DNA from: DASVWH01 sp036389715
Lineage (GTDB): Bacteria > Acidobacteriota > Blastocatellia > Pyrinomonadales > Pyrinomonadaceae
Assembly (NCBI GenBank): GCA_036389715.1
Contig: DASVWH010000190.1
Coordinates: 1-16,386, forward strand
DNA length: 16,386 nucleotides
Direction of reading: 5' to 3'
Part shown: positions 9,606 through 15,949 of the stretch, one piece after another
How the letters are laid out: each line of letters begins with the position of its first letter
Numbering within the stretch: the first letter of the stretch is position 1
Made by a program: the position numbers and the translations under genes
The notes under the pieces: generated by a model
Seen by the model: the letters and a program-made list of their open reading frames with translations, nothing else
The model's database searches: none
What the model was told of the DNA's origin: nothing

Positions 9606-9699
9606 AACTGCTCTCCAGACTTTCTGGCCGCATTCCTCCGGCCCGAAAAGAAAGACCGCTCCACCCGCAGACTGAAAGGATGGAACGGCCCTCCGTTGT

Positions 9700-9787
9700 T
9701 TCTCCCTTCGGCGGTACTAACCGCATCAGGTTCAAGGGGTCTCACAAAGACTGTGACTCTCAGCTTCAAGCGAAGCTCCCCCGAAAA
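9700..9787 (-). ncRNA. TPP riboswitch (THI element) aptamer upstream of thiC
   Basis: On the minus strand the conserved THI-box pieces appear in order: GGGGGAGC, GCTGAGAG, GACCCCTTGAACCTGATG, then GCGGTTAGTACCGCCGAAGGGA, with P1 formed by TTCGG/CCGAA. This is the standard aptamer for thiamine pyrophosphate. About 95 nt separate it from the thiC start. I see no clear GC hairpin followed by T-run, so control may be at translation: CCAGA-AAG-TCTGG, just before the start, overlaps the ribosome site. Only 34 nt separate it from the moaA stop. Confidence 0.96.
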
Positions 9788-9821
9788 CTAACTCGAACTT
9801 TTCAAACGCGGGCGCGCACTG

Positions 9822-10820
9822 TTAGCCGCCGATAAAGCTCATCGTCCGCGCGGGCTGCACGAACCCGGCGTCGTTGATGAAGTGGCGCGGCTCTTTTTTG
9901 AGCACGACGCCCTCGATGAACTCGACGGTTTCGGCGCGCGAGCTGTTGCTTCTGACTACGTCGCGCAGGCTGTGCTCGACGGTCGAGAAGAGGCAGGTCC
10001 TGATCTGCCCGTCGGCGGTCAGGCGGATGCGCGAGCAAGCGCCGCAGAAGGGTTCCGTGACGGGCGCGATGATGCCTATCTCTCCGGGCGCGCCGTCGGC
10101 GAAGCGATAGCGCGCAGAGGTCTCGGAGCCGCGCCGGACCGGCAGCGGCACGAGCGGAAAGCGCGCGTTGATCGCAGCGTATATCTCGCGCCCCGGGACG
10201 ACCATCTCGCGCGACCAATCGTGGCCGGAATCGAGCGGCATGAACTCGATAAAGCGCATCCGCAGGTCCTGCTCGCGGGCGAAGCGTGCGAAGTCCGCCA
10301 CCTCGTCCTCGTTGTAGCCGCGGACGATGACGGAGTTGACCTTGATGGGCTCAAGGCCTGCGCGCTTCGCGGCTTCGATGCCTGCGAGCACCTCTGCGAG
10401 CACGTCCACGCCCGTCATCTTCCTGAACACGTCGCGCTTGAGGCTGTCTATGCTGATGGTGATGCGGTCGAGCCCGGCCTGCCTGAGCCCGGCGGCGCGG
10501 CCCGGCAGGAAATAGCCGTTGGTCGTCAGCGCCAGGTCGTGCAGGCGCGGCTTGAGCCGGGAGAGCTTACTGATGAGCGTCTCGATGTCGCGGCGCATCA
10601 TCGGCTCGCCGCCCGTCAACCGAATCTTCTCGATGCCGAGCGAGACGAAGATGTCGCAAACGTACTCTATCTCCTCGAAGGAGAGCATCTGCTGCTTGGG
10701 CGCGGCGGGCGGCTCGCCGTGCGGCAGACAGTAGAAGCACCGAAAATTGCAACGATCCGTCAACGACACGCGCAAATCGCGTATCTCGCGTCCGAATGAG
10801 TCCTTGAGCAGAGCCGTCAC
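9822..10820 (-). CDS. moaA: GTP 3',8-cyclase MoaA
   Basis: MoaA catalyses the first step of molybdenum cofactor synthesis, converting GTP to 3',8-cyclo-7,8-dihydro-GTP with SAM. The 332-residue protein has the N-terminal radical SAM cluster site CNFRCFYC (Cys24, 28, 31), the SAM-contact motif RLTGGEP, the ISIDS strand, and the C-terminal substrate-side [4Fe-4S] ligands CGAC...C (Cys259, 262, 276; CX2CX13C). It ends in FIGG, the double-glycine tail needed for MoaA function. The start is GTG at 10820, with a purine-rich GGAAGAAGAG upstream; the family's N terminus (DSFGREIRDLRVSLTDRC) fits. Downstream of queG with a 97-nt gap and immediately upstream of the thiC riboswitch. No other moa, moe or mob gene is nearby. 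Confidence 0.97.
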   Translation of the reverse strand: MTALLKDSFGREIRDLRVSLTDRCNFRCFYCLPHGEPPAAPKQQMLSFEEIEYVCDIFVSLGIEKIRLTGGEPMMRRDIETLISKLSRLKPRLHDLALTTNGYFLPGRAAGLRQAGLDRITISIDSLKRDVFRKMTGVDVLAEVLAGIEAAKRAGLEPIKVNSVIVRGYNEDEVADFARFAREQDLRMRFIEFMPLDSGHDWSREMVVPGREIYAAINARFPLVPLPVRRGSETSARYRFADGAPGEIGIIAPVTEPFCGACSRIRLTADGQIRTCLFSTVEHSLRDVVRSNSSRAETVEFIEGVVLKKEPRHFINDAGFVQPARTMSFIGG

Positions 10821-10837
10821 TTCTCTTCTTCCGGTCT

Positions 10838-10902
10838 AAAAAACGTGCGCATCCTGGCAAGCGGGATTTCGGTAAAGACAATCATACGCTGCTTAGATGC
10901 GC
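10838..10902 (-). terminator. Possible terminator or attenuator between queG and moaA
   Basis: On the minus strand GCGCATC (10896-10902) pairs with GATGCGC (10847-10853), and after 3 nt comes a run of six T (10838-10843). The 42-nt loop is long, with only a short internal AAGC/GCTT pairing, so this is a weak candidate. If real, it would partly uncouple moaA from queG. Confidence 0.25.
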
Positions 10903-10920
10903 GTTCCAAGCCTGCGTCTC

Positions 10921-11985
10921 TTATTCTTCCGCGGGCGGGGCTTCTTCCGCGGGCGAGGCGGGCGGCGTGGCTGCGGGCAGGGCGGCCGACTGCGCCGGGC
11001 TGACCTGCGCCTCCACTCTCTCGTGCACGGCGTTGAGCAGCGCGCGCGCGTTGCGTTGCAGGCCAGGGAGCTTGGCGCGCTTGACGGCGCTGCGGCGAAA
11101 GCGTGCGGCGTAAGTCTCCGGGGTCAGCCGGAGAATCTCCGCGAGGTCTGAATTGATGCTGCCGGGCCGGGGCTCAAAGCGCGTTTCGGTCGTCGGCTGC
11201 TCGAAGCGGTTCCAGGGGCAAACGTCCTGGCAGATGTCGCAGCCGTAGAGCCACCCGTCGAGCTTTCCGGCGACGCTGGCGGGCAGCTGCGGCTCGCGCA
11301 GCTCGATGGTCGCGTAGGAGATGCACCTGTTCGCGTCAACGACGTAAGGCTCCGTGATCGCGCCCGTCGGACAGGCTTCGAGGCAGAGCGTGCAGCTTCC
11401 GCAGTGGTCCTCAACCTGTTCGCGCTCCTCTTCCAGTTCGAGATTGAGCAGCAGTTCGCCGAGAAAAACCCAGGAACCGCGCTCGCGCGTAATCAGGTTC
11501 GAGTGTTTCCCGAGCCAGCCGAGCCCTGCGCGCACGCCCCAGGCTTTATCCATCATCGGCTGGATGTCCACGCAAGCCTTGCCTTCGGCCTCCGGCCATT
11601 GCTCTTTAATCCAAGCCAGCAGCGCTCTCAACCTCTCCCCGACGACATCATGATAATCGTCGCCCCAAGCGTAGCGAGAGACCTTCCCCGTCGCGGGGTC
11701 TGCCCCGTGCTCGTGCGGCGTGTAATAGTTGAGCGCCACGACGACGACCGAGCGCGCTTGCGGGAAGACGAGGCGCGGGTCCGCACGCTGCGAGGGCGCA
11801 CGCTCCATCCAGCGCATCTCTCCCTGGTAGCCGCGCCCTAGCCATTCCTCCAGGCGCTCGCGCTCCGGCACGAGCGCGTCCGCACGCGCGATGCCGACCA
11901 GGTCGAAGCCGACGGCGCGCGCCCGCTCCTTAATCATCCCGGCGAGCAGGGCCGGATGCCTCCCGTTGTCCAAAGTCACGCTCAC
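10921..11985 (-). CDS. queG: Epoxyqueuosine reductase QueG
   Basis: QueG performs the last step of queuosine tRNA modification, reducing epoxyqueuosine to queuosine with a cobalamin cofactor and two [4Fe-4S] clusters. The 354-residue protein has the N-terminal DUF1730 cobalamin domain, the conserved VDIQPMMDKAWGVRAGLGWLGKH block (split here as VDIQPMMDKAW at 139-149 and AGLGWLGKH at 153-161; Asp140 is the likely catalytic acid), ferredoxin-type CGSCTLCLEACPTG (Cys195, 198, 201, 205), Cys221, and CDICQDVCPWN (Cys249, 252, 256). The last about 22 residues are Ala/Pro/Glu-rich and look disordered. The start is GTG at 11985 without a strong Shine-Dalgarno; a second in-frame GTG lies two codons later. 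A good promoter candidate is 35 nt upstream. Confidence 0.96.
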   Translation of the reverse strand: MSVTLDNGRHPALLAGMIKERARAVGFDLVGIARADALVPERERLEEWLGRGYQGEMRWMERAPSQRADPRLVFPQARSVVVVALNYYTPHEHGADPATGKVSRYAWGDDYHDVVGERLRALLAWIKEQWPEAEGKACVDIQPMMDKAWGVRAGLGWLGKHSNLITRERGSWVFLGELLLNLELEEEREQVEDHCGSCTLCLEACPTGAITEPYVVDANRCISYATIELREPQLPASVAGKLDGWLYGCDICQDVCPWNRFEQPTTETRFEPRPGSINSDLAEILRLTPETYAARFRRSAVKRAKLPGLQRNARALLNAVHERVEAQVSPAQSAALPAATPPASPAEEAPPAEE

Positions 11986-12019
11986 TTAAAATCGCCCGCA
12001 GCTCTCAAGATTAAAGAAA

Positions 12020-12048
12020 ATAGTAGGCCCGCGGCGCATCATTATCAA
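12020..12048 (-). promoter_or_regulatory. Candidate sigma70-type promoter for queG
   Basis: On the minus strand TTGATA (12043-12048), an exact 17-nt spacer and TACTAT (12020-12025) match a housekeeping promoter. Transcription would start near 12013 and give a leader of about 28 nt before the GTG start of queG. It probably drives queG-moaA and possibly thiC. Confidence 0.5.
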
Positions 12049-12076
12049 GGAGACGGCGAAAACGGCTCCGGGCCGC

Positions 12077-12138
12077 GAAATGAAATTAACAGTCCCTGAA
12101 ATGAAATTAATAGTCCCCTGGATGAAATTAACGGCCCC
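12077..12138. repeat. Three tandem 19-22-nt repeats
   Basis: Three head-to-tail units share the core atgaaattaa followed by [ct]agtccc or cggcccc: 12077-12097, 12098-12119 and 12120-12138. The third is the most diverged. They lie upstream of the queG promoter candidate. Read on the minus strand each is CAGGGGAC-like followed by an AT-rich half, a layout reminiscent of the repeat cluster at 1817-1931. Function unknown. Confidence 0.75.
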
Positions 12139-12353
12139 GGCCCGCTGATCGTCTTGCGTCTTCCATCCTGCTTGCCAAGCCTGCGCCGAGCCGTTAAGCT
12201 CATCCTGGGCGTCGTCCGGCAATCGCATCTCTCCCTGCTGTGCGTTGCCGGACCAGAAACAGCGCGGGCCCGGATGCCGGGTCAGGGTGCGCGGCCGCGA
12301 GCCGGAAGCGTCCGGCTTACTTTCATTCAGAGCCGCAGAGTAAGGCTTTATTT

Positions 12354-13592
12354 ATGTCGCAAGGGGTCAAGCAGGAACAGGGCGCAAACGCCCGCTCAAT
12401 CGAGAGCAAGGCCGGGCGTGTCCTCTTCATCGGTCTTCCGGGAACGCGCCTCACCGCGCGCACGCGCGAGCTCCTCAACCAGGTGCAGCCGGGCGGCGTC
12501 GTGCTTTTCGGGCGCAACGTCGAATCCGCAGAGCAGGTCGCGCTGCTCAACGCGCAAATCCGTGACGCCGTAGACCATCCCGTCATCATCGGCGTGGACC
12601 AGGAGGGAGGGCTCGTTGACCGCTTCCGCAACATCTGCGAGCCGATGCCTTCGGCCAAGGCCATCCGCGAAGCCAACCAGACAGACCTCGCACGGAAATT
12701 CGGCGAACTGTCGGCACGCGCCCTGCACCTGATGGGCTTCAACATGAACTTCGCGCCCGTCCTCGATCTTTCGGGCGACAATAAGGACAACGGGCTGCGC
12801 GGGAGAACCTTCGGCGCAAATCCCGCGGAGGTCTCAAGGCTCGCGGGCGCGTACCTGGACGGCTTACAGGCCGGAGGCATCATCGGCTGCGGCAAACATT
12901 TCCCGGGGCTCGGCGGCTCCGACATTGACTCTCACCGCAGGCTCCCCGTCGTCAAGCATTCCTGGGAAGAGATACTCGAACGCGACCTCGTGCCCTTCAT
13001 GGATTTGATGTTTCACCGGCCGGGAGAGCGGCTGCACTCCGTCATGGTCAGCCACGCGGCCTTCCCGGAAGTCTCGGAATTTCTGCAAGCCTGGTTTCGC
13101 CGCACGGGCGAGCTGCCGCCGCTCGAAAGCCTGCATAATCTTCCCGCCACTATCAGCGGCAACGTCGTCATGCGTCTTCTCCGGCTGGTCCTGAAATTCG
13201 ACGGCCTGCTGATTACGGACGATATGGAGATGGGCGCGGTCGTGCAGAGCCTCTCGGTCGCGGATGCCTCGTTGCGCGCCATCGAGGCTGGCTCGGACAT
13301 GATTCTCATCTGCGAGCAGGAGGCCAACTTCGTGGCCGCGCGCGACGCCATCGTCGAGGCGGTCGGAAGGGGGCGTTTCCCCGTCAGCGCGCTCGACCGC
13401 GCGAACAAGAGAATTGATCGCGTGCTCGGTCTGACCAGGGAGTACGAGATGTTCGACCAGGACGAATTCGACGTGGTCTCAAACGACATCGCAGAGCTTA
13501 AACGCGCGCTCAAGGCCGCCGAAAACAACGAGGAGTATTCGCCCCTCTTCGGCACGCCGGAGGGCGGCGCGCGCCGCTCGTCCAATTTCTAA
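12354..13592 (+). CDS. nagZ: GH3 beta-N-acetylglucosaminidase, NagZ-like
   Basis: The 412-residue protein is a single-domain glycoside hydrolase family 3 enzyme. NagZ enzymes remove N-acetylglucosamine from muropeptides in wall recycling, in the cytoplasm; no signal peptide is seen. Motifs: VDQEGG (81-86), the catalytic loop KHFPGLGGSDIDSHRRLP (181-198) with the Asp192-His194 acid/base dyad, and LLITDDMEMGAV (285-296) with the nucleophile Asp289. The common KHFPGHG reads KHFPGLG, a variant that leaves the dyad intact. An insertion-like segment lies at about 220-270. The start ATG at 12354 has TAAGG 8 nt upstream; the frame extends to 12240, but that upstream part lacks family similarity. Specificity for N-acetylglucosamine rather than another sugar is inferred from the family. 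The 98 nt before the next gene hold a promoter candidate. Confidence 0.9.
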   Translation: MSQGVKQEQGANARSIESKAGRVLFIGLPGTRLTARTRELLNQVQPGGVVLFGRNVESAEQVALLNAQIRDAVDHPVIIGVDQEGGLVDRFRNICEPMPSAKAIREANQTDLARKFGELSARALHLMGFNMNFAPVLDLSGDNKDNGLRGRTFGANPAEVSRLAGAYLDGLQAGGIIGCGKHFPGLGGSDIDSHRRLPVVKHSWEEILERDLVPFMDLMFHRPGERLHSVMVSHAAFPEVSEFLQAWFRRTGELPPLESLHNLPATISGNVVMRLLRLVLKFDGLLITDDMEMGAVVQSLSVADASLRAIEAGSDMILICEQEANFVAARDAIVEAVGRGRFPVSALDRANKRIDRVLGLTREYEMFDQDEFDVVSNDIAELKRALKAAENNEEYSPLFGTPEGGARRSSNF

Positions 13593-13618
13593 TCCTGCCG
13601 GAATCGCCCGCCCAGCTA

Positions 13619-13647
13619 TTGACTCGCCGCCGAAATTGACATAGAAG
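13619..13647 (+). promoter_or_regulatory. Candidate sigma70-type promoter for the lipoprotein gene
   Basis: TTGACT (13619-13624), a 17-nt spacer and TAGAAG (13642-13647) lie 43 nt before the ATG at 13691. A second hexamer, TTGACA at 13636-13641, has no acceptable -10 at the right distance. A strong Shine-Dalgarno AGAGGAG precedes the start by 8 nt. Confidence 0.35.
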
Positions 13648-13690
13648 CACGGCAAGCACTTCCCAGCCCCTTTAAAGAGGAGTTCTGACC

Positions 13691-14680
13691 ATGAAGCGAA
13701 TTATCGTGCTTGCTACGCTGCTGCTTGCGGCGTCGGCCTGCGCCTCCAACACGACGACCAACACCAATACCAACACTACGACGCCGACCGCCAACGTCAA
13801 CCCGGCGACGACGCCTGGTACCACTGCGACGACCTCCGACACCGAAATCACAGACAGGGAGAAACAGGTCTGGGACGCCATCAAGCGCAAAGACGACGCA
13901 GCCTTTAACGCCCTGCTGACAGACGATTTTATCTACGTCACGGACGACGGCGTGCATAACAGGGCCGAAACCTTTGACGGCATCAAGGGGCTCGACGTGA
14001 CGGATGTCTCGCTCTCGGATTGGAAAGTCCTGATGCTGGACAAGGACGCGGCCGTCGTCGTCTACACCGCCAGCGTCAAGGGCACCAGCGGCGGGCAGCC
14101 GATTCCGGCAAAGCCCGTGCGTTCCAGTTCAGCCTGGGTCAATCGCGGCGGGAAATGGATGGGCGTTTATCACCAGGAGACGGAGATGGAGGAAGCCGCT
14201 GCCAACAGCCCCGCCGGAAACAGCAACTCCGCCAACGGCGGCCAGCCCGCAGGCGCCAGCCACGCGGCCAACAGTAATCAGCCGATGAAGCCGGGCGCGC
14301 CGCCGTCCGCCGACGCCGCTTCCGCCGATCCCATCGCGCGCGAGAAGATGATCTGGAGCCTGCTGCAACAGAAGAACTACGACGCCTTTGCGGGCTTTCT
14401 CGCCGACGACCAGCTGGAAGTCGAAGCGTCCGGCCTCTCCGACAAGGCCGGAACACTCAAGAGCATTCGCGAGTTCGATTTCTCTCAGGCCGCGCTCAGC
14501 GATTTCAAGACCGTGAGCCTCGACGCCGACGCCGTCATAGTCACTTACCTGGTCACTGCGTCAATGCCCGGGGCCGGTCAGCAGCGCGAGCGGGCCAGCA
14601 CTATCTGGGTCAATCGCGGCGGAAAGTGGCAGGCCGTTTTTCACCAGGGCACGACCGCCAAACCGGCCGCGAAGAAATAG
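13691..14680 (+). CDS. Lipoprotein with tandem DUF4440/SnoaL-like domains
   Basis: The 329-residue protein begins with a lipoprotein signal: MKR, a hydrophobic run and the lipobox ASAC with Cys17 as the lipidated residue. A Thr/Asn/Pro-rich tether follows (18-50). Two NTF2-like (DUF4440/SnoaL) domains at about 53-165 and 214-322 are joined by a Ser/Ala/Asn/Pro-rich linker (168-213). The domains are duplicates: each has W-x-x-[IL]...K-x-[DY]-D-A-F...L-x-D-D near the start and WVNRGGKW followed by V-[YF]-H-Q-x-T at the end (149-164 and 306-321). Family members often form small ligand-binding cones, and many have no known activity; no catalytic residue can be assigned here. It probably sits in the outer or inner membrane facing the periplasm. 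Convergent with the radical SAM gene downstream. Confidence 0.88.
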   Translation: MKRIIVLATLLLAASACASNTTTNTNTNTTTPTANVNPATTPGTTATTSDTEITDREKQVWDAIKRKDDAAFNALLTDDFIYVTDDGVHNRAETFDGIKGLDVTDVSLSDWKVLMLDKDAAVVVYTASVKGTSGGQPIPAKPVRSSSAWVNRGGKWMGVYHQETEMEEAAANSPAGNSNSANGGQPAGASHAANSNQPMKPGAPPSADAASADPIAREKMIWSLLQQKNYDAFAGFLADDQLEVEASGLSDKAGTLKSIREFDFSQAALSDFKTVSLDADAVIVTYLVTASMPGAGQQRERASTIWVNRGGKWQAVFHQGTTAKPAAKK

Positions 14681-14704
14681 AACACGCTCCAGGGCAGGAA
14701 AAAA

Positions 14705-14749
14705 GCGGGCGCGAAAATGAGGTGCTGCTGACTTCACTTTCGCGCCCGC
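14705..14749 (-). terminator. Intrinsic terminator of the AmmeMemoRadiSam gene
   Basis: Arms 14705-14720 and 14734-14749 pair over 15 of 16 positions (core GCGGGCGCGAAA), with a 13-nt loop. On the minus strand the stem is followed immediately by a run of six T, the classic intrinsic terminator form, 28 nt after the radical SAM stop codon. On the plus strand only TGGTTTG follows, so it is less effective for the lipoprotein transcript. Confidence 0.8.
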
Positions 14750-14776
14750 ATGGTTTGTGCGCAGGGCTCTCTTGTT

Positions 14777-15925
14777 TTAAGACCAGACGCCCGGAATCCT
14801 GGTCGCGCACTGCGGACACTGGCCCGCGCGCGTGACCTTCATCTGCCGGATGAGATAACCGTAGCGTTCGATGAGCAGCTCGTCGCACGCAGGGCAGTAG
14901 GTGTTCTCCCAGCGGCCGACTCTGCCCGGCAGGTTGCCCGCGTAAACGTAGCGCAGCCCGGCCTCGCGCCCGATCTCACAGGCGCGAACCAGTTGCTCGG
15001 CGGTCGTGTTGGCGTTCTCCGTCATCTTGTAGTCCTGGTGAAAGGCCGTCACGTGCCAGGGAATATCGGGCGAGACGGCGGCGATGAAATCCGCCGCGCG
15101 CCGCAGCTCGTCCTCCGAATCGTTGAAACCCGGAATAACGAGCGTCACGATCTCCGACCAGAACCCGCGCTCGTGGACCAGCTTGATCGTCTCCAGAATA
15201 TTGTCCACGACGCCGCCCAACTGCCGATAGTTGCGGTCACTCATGGACTTCAAGTCAATCTTGTAGCAGTCGGTCCAGGGGCGTATGTAGTCGAGCACCT
15301 GCGGCGTCGCGTTGCCGTTCGAGATAAAGGCCGTCTTGAACCCGGCGGGCTTGGCCTTCCTGAAGACCTCCATGGCCCACTCGGCTGTAATCAGCGGCTC
15401 GTTGTAACTGGTCCCGACAAGCTGTGCGCCGTAGGCCCGCGCCATCGCCACGAGCCTCTCGGATGAGACCATCTTCGGAGCAACTCCGGCCGCGTCGTCG
15501 CGCAGCGTCTGCGACGTGAGAAAGTTCTGACAGTAAGCGCAGTGCAGGTCGCAGCCGAGCATCCCGAAGGTCAAGGTGTCCGAGCCCGGCAGGGCGTGAA
15601 AGAAGGGCTTCTTCTCGGTCGGGTCGCAGGCCAGCGCCGCGACGTAGTTGATGGGAACCATCAACCGCCCGCCCTCGTTGTAGCGCACCTTGCAGATGCC
15701 GCGCTTGCCTTCCTTGATTAAACAGCGATGGCCGCAGGCATAGCAGCGCAGCGCCCTGTCGTCCAGGTGCTCGGTCAATTCCGGCGCGCCTTCGCCCGTC
15801 ATCTCGTCTAAAACTTCTGCGAGCGAAGCCGCCCGCGAACTCATCGGCATTCTCTTAAAAACCTCGTCTGATAGCGGAAATTCCGGTGAAGAATTATACT
15901 TCTCTTTGATGCCCCGCATGAACAT
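14777..15925 (-). CDS. AmmeMemoRadiSam-system radical SAM enzyme
   Basis: The 382-residue protein matches the radical SAM member of the AmmeMemoRadiSam set (PflA-related), whose biochemical role is unknown to me. Features in order: an N-terminal Cys region CYACGHRC...GICKVR (Cys61, 64, 68, 78), the radical SAM cluster motif CDLHCAYCQNF (Cys125, 129, 132), SYNEP and SNGNATP barrel motifs, HVTAFHQDYKM, and a C-terminal pair CPAC...CPQC (344, 347, 370, 373) like a zinc ribbon or auxiliary cluster. The ATG at 15925 has AAGG 7 nt upstream; an internal Met at residue 26 is a less likely start. In this window it stands alone: no AMMECR1 or Memo gene is next to it. It is divergent from an MBL-fold hydrolase with 24 bp between the starts. 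Confidence 0.93.
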   Translation of the reverse strand: MFMRGIKEKYNSSPEFPLSDEVFKRMPMSSRAASLAEVLDEMTGEGAPELTEHLDDRALRCYACGHRCLIKEGKRGICKVRYNEGGRLMVPINYVAALACDPTEKKPFFHALPGSDTLTFGMLGCDLHCAYCQNFLTSQTLRDDAAGVAPKMVSSERLVAMARAYGAQLVGTSYNEPLITAEWAMEVFRKAKPAGFKTAFISNGNATPQVLDYIRPWTDCYKIDLKSMSDRNYRQLGGVVDNILETIKLVHERGFWSEIVTLVIPGFNDSEDELRRAADFIAAVSPDIPWHVTAFHQDYKMTENANTTAEQLVRACEIGREAGLRYVYAGNLPGRVGRWENTYCPACDELLIERYGYLIRQMKVTRAGQCPQCATRIPGVWS

Positions 15926-15932
15926 CTTACTG

Positions 15933-15943
15933 CCTTATAAAGG
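15933..15943. promoter_or_regulatory. Symmetric divergent Shine-Dalgarno element
   Basis: CCTTATAAAGG sits in the 24-bp gap between the divergent starts at 15925 and 15950. Its ends give AAGG 7 nt before the minus-strand ATG and AAAGG 6 nt before the plus-strand ATG. The centre, TATAA, resembles a -10 box on both strands, but no -35 fits at the usual distance. Confidence 0.5.
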
Positions 15944-15949
15944 TCTTTT

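Larger units (their letters stand above)
11986..12353. other. 368-bp divergent intergenic region
   Basis: This gap separates divergent queG and the NagZ-like gene. It contains the queG promoter candidate (12020-12048) and a three-unit AT-rich direct repeat (12077-12138). The rest, 12139-12340, is GC-rich with no motif that I can assign, and no convincing promoter for the GH3 gene was found. Confidence 0.6.

Noticed and set aside
12077..12138. CRISPR array
   Set aside because: Only three units, directly abutting without spacers, and no cas gene is nearby.
11986..12228. 80-codon minus-strand frame over the AT-rich repeats
   Set aside because: Its repeated NFI-like peptide is only the translation of the DNA repeats, and it covers the queG promoter candidate.
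12240..12353. 38-codon extension of the GH3 enzyme
   Set aside because: No family similarity and no ribosome site at 12240; TAAGG lies 8 nt before the ATG at 12354.
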